From assembly GCF_001641335.1 (NCBI RefSeq), contig NZ_LVEM01000003.1, positions 224,044 through 288,043 of the forward strand: a stretch of DNA of 64,000 bases. The letters run 5' to 3'. The stretch's first letter is position 1. Each line of letters starts with the position of its first letter. This document shows, one piece after another, positions 8,003-16,025 of this stretch. The translations under genes were made by a program, and so were the position numbers. This DNA is from Bradyrhizobium stylosanthis. GTDB lineage: Bacteria; Pseudomonadota; Alphaproteobacteria; Rhizobiales; Xanthobacteraceae. A model generated the notes under the pieces. The model worked only from the letters and a program-made list of their open reading frames with translations. It searched no databases and was not told where the DNA came from.

Positions 8003-9286
8003 CTACTCCGCGGCCACCATCTTTCCGACCGCTCCCCTGTCCTCGGCCTCCGTGAACGGGCGTTCCGGGTGCATCAGGAAGGCCGAAAAGCCGCCCAGCA
8101 GCAGCAGGCCCATCGACATCAGGAACGGGAGGTACCAGTTGCCGGTCGCGTCGATCACGAAGCCCGCGACCAGCGGCGAGACGATGGCGGCGAAGGCCGA
8201 GCCGGTATTCATGAGTCCCGACGCGGTCCCGGAATATTTCGGGGCGATGTCCATTGGGATCGACCACATCGGGCCGATCACGAGTTCGGCACAGAAGAAG
8301 CCCGCCGACAGGCACAGCGCGACGATCGTGATGTCGTGCACGAACAGGATCGGCAGCAGCGAGAGAAGCGCGCCCGTAAACCCCGTAACGGTGACGCTCA
8401 GCCGCGCCAGGCGGACATTGCCGGTGCGATCGAGGATCTTGTCCGAGAGCACGCCGCCCACGCTGTCGCCGACCACGCCCGCGAAGAACACGCCGGAGGC
8501 GAACAGCGCCGAGTTCTTGATGTCGAGATTGTAGTTGTTCTTGAAGAACAGCGGCAGCCAGTTGAGGTACAACCACAGGCACCAGCCGTAGCAGAAATAG
8601 GTCAGCGTCACCGGCCACATCCGCCCGAGCAGCGGGCCCCACGGCACGCGCGGCCGCTCGCCGGTCGGGCGCGGCGGCAACGCTGCGAGCTCGGCCTCGG
8701 TGATGGAGGCGTGGTCCTTCGGTTCGTTGCGGAAGTACCAGACCCAGACGACGCCCCAGACGAGGCTGACGAAACCGAGCACGACGAACGCGCCGCGCCA
8801 GGTCAGCCACAGGATCAGCAGCGCGACCACCGGCGGCGTCACGGCATTGCCGAGCCGGGCGAAGGAATGGGTCAGGCCTTGCGCGAAGCCGCGGCGGTTG
8901 GCCGGCGTCCAGTACTGCATCGCGCGCGTCGCGGTCGGGAACGTCGCGCCTTCGCCGAAGCCAAGCGCGAAGCGGGCGATGAACAGCGCGGCAAGGCCGT
9001 TGACGAAGCCGGTCGAGATGGTCGCGACGGCCCAGACCATGCCGCACCAGAACAGCGTCTTGCGCGGCCCGAAGCGATCGCCGACCCAGCCGCCGATCAC
9101 CTGAAACAAGAGATAGGGATAGGCGAAGGCGGAGAAGACGAGGCCGAGCTGGGTGTTGGAGAGACCCAGCTCCTTCTGGATCTCGCTCGCGGCAGTACCG
9201 ATGTTCACCCGGTCGACATAGGTGACGAAATACATCGCGCAGAGCATCGCCAGCACGACATGCGTCGCCTTGAACCTCACTCCCAT
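8003..9286 (-). CDS. MFS transporter, anion:cation symporter-like
   Basis: A 427-residue inner-membrane protein with twelve predicted hydrophobic helices. The MFS signature G-G-W-V-G-D-R-F-G-P-R-K lies between helices 2 and 3. Its N-terminus (V-D-R-V-N-I-G-T-A in helix 1) resembles the ACS family, which takes up organic anions such as tartrate, glucarate or phthalate. The ATG at 9286 is preceded by AGGGAGGGTGGAG; the open frame upstream to 9502 overlaps the next gene and looks non-coding. It lies 53 bases downstream of the aminotransferase at 9340-10542 and is probably in its operon, so it may import the substrate of that pathway. The true substrate is not visible. Confidence 0.9.
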   Translation of the reverse strand: MGVRFKATHVVLAMLCAMYFVTYVDRVNIGTAASEIQKELGLSNTQLGLVFSAFAYPYLLFQVIGGWVGDRFGPRKTLFWCGMVWAVATISTGFVNGLAALFIARFALGFGEGATFPTATRAMQYWTPANRRGFAQGLTHSFARLGNAVTPPVVALLILWLTWRGAFVVLGFVSLVWGVVWVWYFRNEPKDHASITEAELAALPPRPTGERPRVPWGPLLGRMWPVTLTYFCYGWCLWLYLNWLPLFFKNNYNLDIKNSALFASGVFFAGVVGDSVGGVLSDKILDRTGNVRLARLSVTVTGFTGALLSLLPILFVHDITIVALCLSAGFFCAELVIGPMWSIPMDIAPKYSGTASGLMNTGSAFAAIVSPLVAGFVIDATGNWYLPFLMSMGLLLLGGFSAFLMHPERPFTEAEDRGAVGKMVAAE

Positions 9287-9339
9287 CTCCACCCTCCCTG
9301 AACGCTTTTTATGATTTCCGGCCGCGTGTCCCGCGCGGC

Positions 9340-10542
9340 TTACGTGCCGACGACTTTCAGATGCGGCGATGCATTGCCCTGCGGGCGTTGCTCCAGCAGC
9401 TTCATCGCGACATCGACGCCGCCTGAGCGATGCGGCACGCCGGCGACCGACAGGCCCATCTCGACGCCGGTGAGCGCGCCGAGCAGCGTCAGCGCATTGC
9501 ATTCGCCGAGATGGCCGATGCGGAAGACTTTTCCGGCGACCTTCGACAGGCCCGAGCCGAGCGACATGTTGTAGTTCTCGAGCACGACCTTGCGGAACTG
9601 ATCTGCATCATGGCCGGGCGGCATCAGCACCGCGGTCAGCACCGGCGAGAATTCCGAAGGCTCCTGGCAGAGCACTTCGAGCCCCCAATGATTGACGGCC
9701 GCGCGCGTCGCGGCGGCAAGCCGCTGATGCCTTGCGAAGACGTTGCCAAGCCCCTCCTCGAGCAGCATCGCGATCGCCTCGCGCAGGCCGTAGAGCAGGT
9801 TGGTCGCCGGCGTATACGGGAAGAAGCCCTTGGCATTGGGCTTGAGCATCTCCTCCCAGTCGAAATAGGAGCGCGGCATCTTGTTGGTCTTGGACGCGGC
9901 CAGCGCCTTCTCCGAGATCGCGTTGAAGCCGAGGCCGGGCGGCAGCATGAAACCCTTCTGCGAACAGCTGACGCTGACGTCGACCTTCCACTCGTCGTGG
10001 CGATAGTCGACCGAGCCGAGCGAGGAGATGGTGTCCACCATCAGCAGCGCCGGATGGCCCGTGCGGTCGATCGCGGCGCGGATCTCGGCGATACGGCTGG
10101 TCGCCCCCGTCGAGGTCTCGTTGTGCACGACCATCACAGCCTTGATTGCGCGCGCCTTGTCCTCGGCGAGCTTTGCTTCGATCACGGCAGGATCGGCGCC
10201 GCGGCGCCAGTCGCCGGGGACAAAGTCGACCTCGATGCCGAAGCGGCCCGCCATCTGCCGCCACAGCGTTGCGAAATGGCCGGTCTCGACCATCAGCACA
10301 CGGTCGCCCGGCGACAGCGTGTTGACGATCGCAGCCTCCCAGGCCCCGGTCCCCGACGACGGGAAGATGATGACCGGGCCCTTGGTCTGGAAAATCTTCT
10401 GGCTGCCTTCGAGCACAATGCGGCCGAGCTCGCCGAACTCGACGCTCCGATGGTCGATGACCGGCATGTCCATGGCGCGCAGGACGCGCTCGGGGACCGG
10501 GCTCGGGCCCGGAATCTGAAGGAAATGGCGTCCCTGATGCAT
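9340..10542 (-). CDS. Class V PLP aminotransferase, second glyoxylate-type paralogue
   Basis: A 400-residue paralogue of the enzyme at 6592-7791, with the same opening G-R-H-F-L-Q-I-P-G-P, the same S-S-G-T-G-A-W loop and PLP lysine K196 in C-S-Q-K-G-F-M-L-P-P-G. The reaction is probably transamination of glyoxylate. The two copies differ next to the lysine (V-A-G-S-Q-K against V-S-C-S-Q-K) and in the N-terminal P-T-N against P-S-P, which may reflect different donors. The start at 10542 has AGGGAGG five bases upstream. It heads the aminotransferase-MFS unit and is divergent from the GntR regulator, which probably controls it through the site at 10585-10600. Confidence 0.9.
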   Translation of the reverse strand: MHQGRHFLQIPGPSPVPERVLRAMDMPVIDHRSVEFGELGRIVLEGSQKIFQTKGPVIIFPSSGTGAWEAAIVNTLSPGDRVLMVETGHFATLWRQMAGRFGIEVDFVPGDWRRGADPAVIEAKLAEDKARAIKAVMVVHNETSTGATSRIAEIRAAIDRTGHPALLMVDTISSLGSVDYRHDEWKVDVSVSCSQKGFMLPPGLGFNAISEKALAASKTNKMPRSYFDWEEMLKPNAKGFFPYTPATNLLYGLREAIAMLLEEGLGNVFARHQRLAAATRAAVNHWGLEVLCQEPSEFSPVLTAVLMPPGHDADQFRKVVLENYNMSLGSGLSKVAGKVFRIGHLGECNALTLLGALTGVEMGLSVAGVPHRSGGVDVAMKLLEQRPQGNASPHLKVVGT

Positions 10543-10584
10543 GAAAACCTCCCTGTCGGCGGATCTTGGCCGGCTCCGGAGATT

Positions 10585-10600
10585 ATTTTGCATTCATTTT
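10585..10600. promoter_or_regulatory. Candidate GntR operator, copy 1
   Basis: ATTTTGCATTCATTTT lies 43-58 bases upstream of the aminotransferase start, in the AT-rich region between it and the divergent GntR gene. It matches ATTTTGAATTCATAAT at 11431-11446 at 13 of 16 positions. The core TGMATTCA is palindromic or nearly so. Its role as the binding site of the adjacent regulator is inferred. Confidence 0.45.
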
Positions 10601-10666
10601 TTGTCCTTTCAATCAAAATTTGGTATTCGATTGTGAACATCGACGCGACCCAACGGGCAAACTATT

Positions 10667-11413
10667 GTGCTGCAAATGAAATCCACGATTCCCGATACTG
10701 GGGTTCCGATCACCCCGCCGGCCGCAAATGGCGGCGACCGCCAGGAGGCCTCACTCCACGGCGAGATCCTGCTGCGGCTGCGCGACTACGTGGTCGAAGG
10801 CAATATCCCGGAGGGAGCACGCGTTCCCGAGCGGCAGCTCTGCGAGATGCTCGGCATCTCCCGCACACCGCTGCGCGAAGCCCTCAAGGTGCTCGCCGCC
10901 GAGGGCCTGATCGAGCTACTGCCCAATCGCGGCGCCCGGGTGCGCCAGCTCAGCCAGCGCGACCTCGAAGAGCTATTTGACGTCATGGCGGGACTGGAGA
11001 GCCTCGCCGGGCGCCTGGCCTGCGAGGCCATAACGGATGCGGAAATCACCGCGATCGAGCAGCTGCATTACGAGATGTACGGCCACTATTTGCACCGCGA
11101 CATGCACGGCTATTTCCAGACCAACCAGCGCATCCATGAGAGCATCGTCGCGGCCGCGCGGAACGAGACGCTGAAGACCGCCTACACCAACTTTGCAGGG
11201 AGAATCCGCCGGGTCCGCTACTCCGCCAATTTTGCCCGCAAGCGGCAGCGCTGGGCGGAGGCGATGCGCGAGCACGAGGCCATCCTCGATGCGCTGCGCC
11301 GCCGCGCCGCCAGCGAGCTCAGCGACATCCTGTTCCAGCACCTGCGCAACAAGCGGACGGCCGCAATTGAGCACCTGACCGAGCCCCAAGAGGACACGCC
11401 AGCCTCACCCTGA
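10667..11413 (+). CDS. GntR-family transcriptional regulator with FCD domain
   Basis: A 248-residue FadR/FCD-subfamily regulator. The N-terminal winged helix-turn-helix spans about 25-95, with the typical core P-E-R-Q-L-C-E-M-L-G-I-S-R-T-P-L-R-E-A-L-K-V-L. The C-terminal helical FCD domain (about 100-230) carries histidines in R-I-H-E-S and R-E-H-E-A that often bind a metal and help sense an organic acid. The start is GTG at 10667 or ATG at 10676, three codons later; I cannot decide between them. Its place between the divergent aminotransferase-MFS unit and the dehydrogenase-GlcG unit suggests it represses both until a pathway acid appears. Confidence 0.92.
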   Translation: MLQMKSTIPDTGVPITPPAANGGDRQEASLHGEILLRLRDYVVEGNIPEGARVPERQLCEMLGISRTPLREALKVLAAEGLIELLPNRGARVRQLSQRDLEELFDVMAGLESLAGRLACEAITDAEITAIEQLHYEMYGHYLHRDMHGYFQTNQRIHESIVAAARNETLKTAYTNFAGRIRRVRYSANFARKRQRWAEAMREHEAILDALRRRAASELSDILFQHLRNKRTAAIEHLTEPQEDTPASP

Positions 11414-11430
11414 GGGCGGCCGGCTTGCTC

Positions 11431-11451
11431 ATTTTGAATTCATAATATAAT
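11431..11451 (+). promoter_or_regulatory. Candidate GntR operator copy 2 overlapping a -10 element
   Basis: ATTTTGAATTCATAAT (11431-11446) contains the perfect palindrome TGAATTCA and matches the motif at 10585-10600. TATAAT at 11446-11451 could be a -10 element. A weak TTGCTC (11425-11430) lies 15 bases before it. The site sits 66-86 bases upstream of the dehydrogenase ATG. A repressor bound here would cover the -10 region. Confidence 0.5.
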
Positions 11452-11516
11452 CGGTCGGGAACCAGAATGAATGACTCAGCAAGGCAAGCCCTCGCTGAGG
11501 CAGTCCGGGATCAGGG

Positions 11517-14492
11517 ATGACAAACGCCTCCTCGCTCGAACGGCGCCTGCGCGCGGAAATGACCGGCGACGTCCTGTTCGACGGTTTCAGCCGCGGCCGC
11601 TACGCCACCGACGCCTCGTTCTACCAGATCGTGCCCTCGGGCGTGGTCGTTCCCAAGACCATGGACGAAGCGCTGCGGGCCCTGGCGATCGCCCGCGACG
11701 AGGGCGTGAAGGTTACCCCGCGCGGCGGCGGCACCTCGCAATGCGGCCAGACGGTCAATGACGGCCTCGTGGTCGACCTCTCGAAACACCTTAACCGCAT
11801 CCTGTCGCTCGACGTCGAGGGCCGCACTTGCGCGGTCGAGCCCGGGATCGTGCTCGACGACCTCAACCGCCAGCTTAGAAGGCACGGCCTCTGGTTTCCG
11901 GTCGACGTCTCCACGGCTTCCCGCGCCACCATCGGCGGCATGGCCGGCAACAATTCCTGCGGCGGCCGCTCGCTCCGCTACGGCACCATGCGCGACAACA
12001 CGCTGTCGATGGAGGCATCGCTCGCCGACGGCACGCTGAGCCGTTTCGGCGAGGTATCGCGCGATCTCTCCGGCGTCGATGCGCCCGACAGCACCCGCGC
12101 CCTGTTCCGCGACATGCTCGATCTCGGCACGCGCGAGGCCGACGAGATCGCCGCGTGCTTCCCGAAGGTGCAGCGCCGCGTCGGTGGCTACAATCTCGAT
12201 GCTCTGGTACCGCGTAATGCGCCGAATAACATGGCGCATCTGCTGGTCGGCTCGGAAGGCACCCTCGCCTTCACCACCAAGGTCGAGCTGAAGCTCTGGC
12301 CCGTGATCCGCAACAAGGCGCTCGGCGTCTGCCATTTCGGCAGCTTCTACGAGGCGATGGATGCGGCCCAGCATCTGGTCAAGCTGAAGCCGATCGCGGT
12401 CGAGCTGGTCGACCGCACCATGATCGCGCTCGGCCGCGACATCGCGATGTTCAAGCCGATCATCAATGCGGCGATCAAGGGCGACCCGGACGCCGTGCTG
12501 GTGGTCGAATTTGCCGAAGAGGACCAGGCGGACAATCTGCTGCGCCTGAAGCAGCTCGGCGAGTTGATGGGCGATCTCGGCTTCGGCTGGAACAACGAGA
12601 CGCGCAAATGGGGCGGCGTGGTGGAGATCACCGAGCCCGCGCTCCAGAGCGGTATCGCCGATTTTCGCGCCGCCGGCCTCAACGTCATGATGTCGATGAA
12701 GCAGGAGGGCAAGCCGGTCTCCTTCGTCGAGGACTGCGCCGTGCCGCTGCCGCATCTGGCCGACTACACAGCGCGGCTGGGCGAGGTGTTCGCCAAGCAC
12801 GGCACCAGCGGCACGATGTACGCGCACGCCTCCGAGGGCTGCCTGCATGTGCGCCCGGTGCTGAATTTGAAGCTGGAGAAGGACGTCAAGGCGATGCGCG
12901 CCATCGCCGAAGAGGCCTTCGCGCTGGTGCGCGAGTACAAGGGCTCGCATTCCGGCGAGCACGGCGACGGCCTGGTGCGCTCCGAATTCCACGAGACCAT
13001 GTTCGGCGAACGTCTCGTCGCCAACTTCCGGGAGGTGAAACACCGCTTCGATCCCGACGGCGTGCTCAATCCCGGCAAGATCGTCGATGCACCCAAAATG
13101 GACGACCGCTCGCTGTTCCGCTTCAAGCCGGATTATCGCGTCGGCGAGCTGAAGACGAAGCTCGACTGGTCCGCCTATCCCGGTGCCGGCGGCGGTTTCC
13201 AGGGCGCGGTCGAGATGTGCAACAACAACGGCGCCTGCCGCAAGCTCGAGGGCGGCGTGATGTGCCCGTCCTATCGCGCGACGCGCGACGAGAAGGACGT
13301 CACGCGGGGCCGCGCCAACACCTTGCGCCTCGCGATTTCCGGTCAGCTTGGTCCCGATGCGCTCGCCTCCGACGAGATGATGGAGACTCTCAAGCTCTGC
13401 GTCTCCTGCAAGGCCTGCCGCCACGAATGCCCGACCGGCGTCGACATGGCCAAGATGAAGATCGAGGTGCTCGCGGCGCGCGCCGCGAGCCACGGCCTGA
13501 CGCTGCGCGACCGCCTCGTCGGCTATCTTCCGCGCTATGCCGGCCTTGCGTCGCGCCTCGCTCCGCTGGCGAACTTGCGCAACCGCAGCCCGCTGCTGCG
13601 AAAGCTGTTGGAGCGCTTTGCCGGCATCAGCGCGCGCCGGGAGCTCCCCGCCTTCCGTAGCGATGTGTTCGTACCGCCTGCAGAAGCAGTCGGACCCGAG
13701 GCCGGCCGCGAGGTCGTGCTGTTCGCCGACACGTTCAATCGCATCTATGAGCGCGAGAACCTCGAGGCCGCGCTACGCGTGCTCGCGGCCGGCGGCTATC
13801 GCGTGCATCTGCCGAAGCCTGTGAGCGGCAACCGGCCGCTGTGCTGCGGCCGCACGTTCCTCTCGGCCGGCCTCGTGGATGAAGCAAGGTCCGAGCTCGA
13901 CCGTCTCGTGGCCGCCTTCGCGCCCTTTGCGGCGCGCGGCGTGCCGATCGTCGGCCTCGAGCCGAGCTGCCTCCTGACGCTGCGCGACGAGCTCGCCTCG
14001 CTGCGCAAGGACAACGACGCCAAGGCGGTGGGCGCCCACGCCCTCACCTTCGAGGAATTTCTGGTGCGCGAAGCAGAGGCCGGCCGTCTGCAATTGCCGC
14101 TCGGCACCGTCGCTGAGAAGGCCGTCGTCCACGGCCACTGCCACCAGAAATCCTTCGGCGCCTTCAAGCCGGTCGAGCAGGTGCTGCGCCTCGTCCCCGG
14201 CCTGAAGGTCGAGACCATCGAGTCGAGCTGCTGCGGCATGGCCGGCGCCTTTGGCTATGGCGCGGACACGTACGAAGCCTCGATCCAGATGGCCGAACTC
14301 TCGCTGCTGCCTGCCGTGCGGCACGCGGACCCGAACACGCTGGTCGTTGCTGACGGTACGTCCTGCCGGCACCAGATCCATGATGGCGCCCAGCGCGAGG
14401 CACTTCACGTCGCGCGCGTGCTGGCGATGAGCCTCGATCGCGCCGACACCAATTCCACTTCAACCGCTGCAAAGGAAACAAGCCATGGCTGA
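11517..14492 (+). CDS. FAD-linked 2-hydroxyacid dehydrogenase fused to Fe-S/CCG module (GlcD-GlcF/YdiJ-like)
   Basis: A 991-residue flavoprotein joining the parts of GlcD and GlcF or of YdiJ. It should oxidise a 2-hydroxyacid such as glycolate, D-lactate or D-2-hydroxyglutarate and pass electrons to the respiratory chain. A PCMH-type FAD domain (about 45-230) has P-R-G-G-G-T-S-Q and G-N-N-S-C-G-G. The FAD-oxidase C-terminal domain follows to about 530, with S-G-E-H-G-D-G-L-V. Fe-S cysteines appear near 567 (C-N-N-N-G-A-C) and 627 (C-V-S-C-K-A-C-R-H-E-C-P). Cysteine-rich CCG motifs are near 775 (C-C-G-R) and 902 (S-S-C-C-G-M-A-G). Only the second Fe-S cluster motif is fully typical. It overlaps the GlcG-like gene by 8 bases. 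Glycolate is favoured by this neighbour and the glyoxylate aminotransferases, but is inferred. Confidence 0.92.
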   Translation: MTNASSLERRLRAEMTGDVLFDGFSRGRYATDASFYQIVPSGVVVPKTMDEALRALAIARDEGVKVTPRGGGTSQCGQTVNDGLVVDLSKHLNRILSLDVEGRTCAVEPGIVLDDLNRQLRRHGLWFPVDVSTASRATIGGMAGNNSCGGRSLRYGTMRDNTLSMEASLADGTLSRFGEVSRDLSGVDAPDSTRALFRDMLDLGTREADEIAACFPKVQRRVGGYNLDALVPRNAPNNMAHLLVGSEGTLAFTTKVELKLWPVIRNKALGVCHFGSFYEAMDAAQHLVKLKPIAVELVDRTMIALGRDIAMFKPIINAAIKGDPDAVLVVEFAEEDQADNLLRLKQLGELMGDLGFGWNNETRKWGGVVEITEPALQSGIADFRAAGLNVMMSMKQEGKPVSFVEDCAVPLPHLADYTARLGEVFAKHGTSGTMYAHASEGCLHVRPVLNLKLEKDVKAMRAIAEEAFALVREYKGSHSGEHGDGLVRSEFHETMFGERLVANFREVKHRFDPDGVLNPGKIVDAPKMDDRSLFRFKPDYRVGELKTKLDWSAYPGAGGGFQGAVEMCNNNGACRKLEGGVMCPSYRATRDEKDVTRGRANTLRLAISGQLGPDALASDEMMETLKLCVSCKACRHECPTGVDMAKMKIEVLAARAASHGLTLRDRLVGYLPRYAGLASRLAPLANLRNRSPLLRKLLERFAGISARRELPAFRSDVFVPPAEAVGPEAGREVVLFADTFNRIYERENLEAALRVLAAGGYRVHLPKPVSGNRPLCCGRTFLSAGLVDEARSELDRLVAAFAPFAARGVPIVGLEPSCLLTLRDELASLRKDNDAKAVGAHALTFEEFLVREAEAGRLQLPLGTVAEKAVVHGHCHQKSFGAFKPVEQVLRLVPGLKVETIESSCCGMAGAFGYGADTYEASIQMAELSLLPAVRHADPNTLVVADGTSCRHQIHDGAQREALHVARVLAMSLDRADTNSTSTAAKETSHG

Positions 14493-14913
14493 CCTCACCC
14501 TCGACACCGCTCGAAAAATCCTCGACGCCGCCTTCGCAAAGTCCACCGAGCTGAAGCTGAAGCCACTGGTCGTCACCATCCTGGACGCGCGCGGCGTGCT
14601 GAAGATCGCCGCCGCCCAGGACGGCACCAGCCTGATGCGCGCCGAGATCGCGCACGGCAAAGCTTACGGCGCGCTGGCCATGGGCATGGGCTCGCGCGCG
14701 CTGTTCCAGCGGGCGCAGGAGCAGGCCTATTTCATCGACGCCGTGAACACGATCGCCAAGGGCGCGCTGGTGCCGGTTCCCGGCGGCGTGCTGATCATGG
14801 ACGGCGCGACGCTGCTCGGCGCGGTCGGCGTGTCGGGTGACACATCGGACAATGACGAGGCCTGCGCGGTGGCGGGCATCCAGGCGGCTGGGCTGAAGGC
14901 CAACGCGGGCTGA
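14485..14913 (+). CDS. GlcG/HbpS-family protein
   Basis: A 142-residue single-domain protein of the GlcG/HbpS (heme-degrading domain) family. It shows the usual order L-T-L-D-T-A near the N-terminus, an A-x-A-x-G-M-G-S-R centre, V-P-G-G-V-L-I and a C-terminal G-A-V-G-V-S-G-D-T-S-D-N-D-E-A-C-A. There is no signal peptide, so it should stay in the cytoplasm. The ATG follows AAAGGAAAC. GlcG homologues accompany glycolate oxidase genes in several bacteria but their exact role is unclear. Some relatives bind heme or cobalamin. Overlap with the dehydrogenase gene indicates cotranscription and coupled translation. Confidence 0.88.
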   Translation: MADLTLDTARKILDAAFAKSTELKLKPLVVTILDARGVLKIAAAQDGTSLMRAEIAHGKAYGALAMGMGSRALFQRAQEQAYFIDAVNTIAKGALVPVPGGVLIMDGATLLGAVGVSGDTSDNDEACAVAGIQAAGLKANAG

Positions 14914-14922
14914 GGTGCCTCA

Positions 14923-15070
14923 CGCTCTCGTGCCCCGGACGCTGCGCAGCGCGCTTCTCGGTGCGCCGCAGAGCCGGGGCCCATGTCGCCGCATCTGTCA
15001 TGCCGCCTTCCGGGTCCCGGCTCTGCGCAGCAACGCTAACGCATTGCAGCGCGTCCGGGACACGAGAGCG
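14923..15070. repeat. 148-bp nested imperfect palindrome
   Basis: The outer arms are CGCTCTCGTGCCCCGGACGC (14923-14942) and, inverted, the stretch ending at 15070, with 18-19 matching positions. Inner arms, GCGCCGCAGAGCCGGGGCCC (14963-14982) and its inverted partner around 15012-15031, also pair well. The element fills the gap between two convergent genes. It looks like a mobile or REP-type palindrome of the Bradyrhizobium kind and could end transcription in both directions. Confidence 0.75.
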
Positions 15071-15080
15071 ATGCTCCCCC

Positions 15081-15863
15081 CTACTTCCCCGTCCAGACCG
15101 GCTTTCGCTTCTCGCTAAACGCCTTCAGTCCTTCCTTGGCGTCCTCGGTCATCGCGAGCAGCGCGATCTGGCTTTCGGTGTAGGCGATGCTCTCGTCGAA
15201 CGACATCGCGGCGATGGCGCGCATGGCGTATTTGCCGCGGCGGATCGCGGTCGGGGACTTATCGACGATGCGGCCGATCAGCCAGTCGACCTTGGGGTCC
15301 AGCTCGGCCGTGGGCACGACATAGTTGAGCAGGCCCGCGCCCAGAGCTGCTTTCGCGTCGAACGGTTCGCCCGTGAGCGCCCATTCGTTGACGAGCCGCG
15401 GCGGCGCGATGTTCTGCAGCAGGCTCAAGACCTGCATCGGGAATACGCCGACCTTCACCTCCGGCAGGCCGAAGATGACGTGATCGGCGGCTACCGCCAT
15501 GTCGGTCATGCACAAGAGACCCATGCCGCCGGCCATGCAGACGCCGCCGACCCGCGCAATCGCGGGTTTCGTGGAGTTCTGTGACAAACGTAACAGATCG
15601 GCATAGTCGACATTTGGTTTGGAATGATCCATCGCGAAAGCGGCGCCGGAGTTCTGCAGGTCGGCGCCCGCGCAGAACGCCTTGTCGCCCGCGCCAGTCA
15701 GCACGATGACGCGGACGTCCTTGTCGTCATGCGCGTCGCGATAGCCCTTGGTGATGCCGGCGATCACGTCGCCGTTCAGCGCGTTGCGTTTCTCCGGCCG
15801 GTTGATGGTGATCCAGAACGCCTGCCCGCGCTTTTCGGTGATGACAGCTGTGGTGTCGGTCAT
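15081..15863 (-). CDS. Enoyl-CoA hydratase/isomerase family protein
   Basis: A 260-residue crotonase-superfamily enzyme acting on acyl-CoA in the cytoplasm. The oxyanion-hole segment is D-K-A-F-C-A-G-A-D-L, and the second loop is G-G-V-C-M-A-G-G-M-G-L-L. The second catalytic glutamate is kept (F-G-L-P-E-V-K-V-G), while the first is Gly in G-G-M-G-L. Enzymes with one glutamate are more often isomerases or hydratases of unusual substrates. The start at 15863 (M-T-D-T-T-A-V) has AGGGAAG upstream; the frame open to 15935 has no better site. It appears to be a single-gene unit between two intergenic regions. Confidence 0.9.
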   Translation of the reverse strand: MTDTTAVITEKRGQAFWITINRPEKRNALNGDVIAGITKGYRDAHDDKDVRVIVLTGAGDKAFCAGADLQNSGAAFAMDHSKPNVDYADLLRLSQNSTKPAIARVGGVCMAGGMGLLCMTDMAVAADHVIFGLPEVKVGVFPMQVLSLLQNIAPPRLVNEWALTGEPFDAKAALGAGLLNYVVPTAELDPKVDWLIGRIVDKSPTAIRRGKYAMRAIAAMSFDESIAYTESQIALLAMTEDAKEGLKAFSEKRKPVWTGK

Positions 15864-16025
15864 GGCACACTTCCCTGCTTTCCGCTTGCAGCCATTTGCG
15901 GCAGGTCGGGCGGCGCGCGCAAGGGCAATCTGCAACGCTGTGTCCCCATAGCGTGTGGGCGCAACTTCGCTGGGCGATTGAATTATGAGTTACGGCCACT
16001 ACCCGACTGGAGATCTTGATCACCG

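Noticed and set aside
10610..10633. CAATC...GATTG inverted repeat in front of the GntR gene
   Set aside because: Only five-base arms separated by 14 bases; expected by chance in AT-rich sequence.
11511..13493. Minus-strand 660-codon frame opposite the GlcDF-like gene
   Set aside because: Antisense shadow; the plus-strand product has FAD and Fe-S motifs in order.
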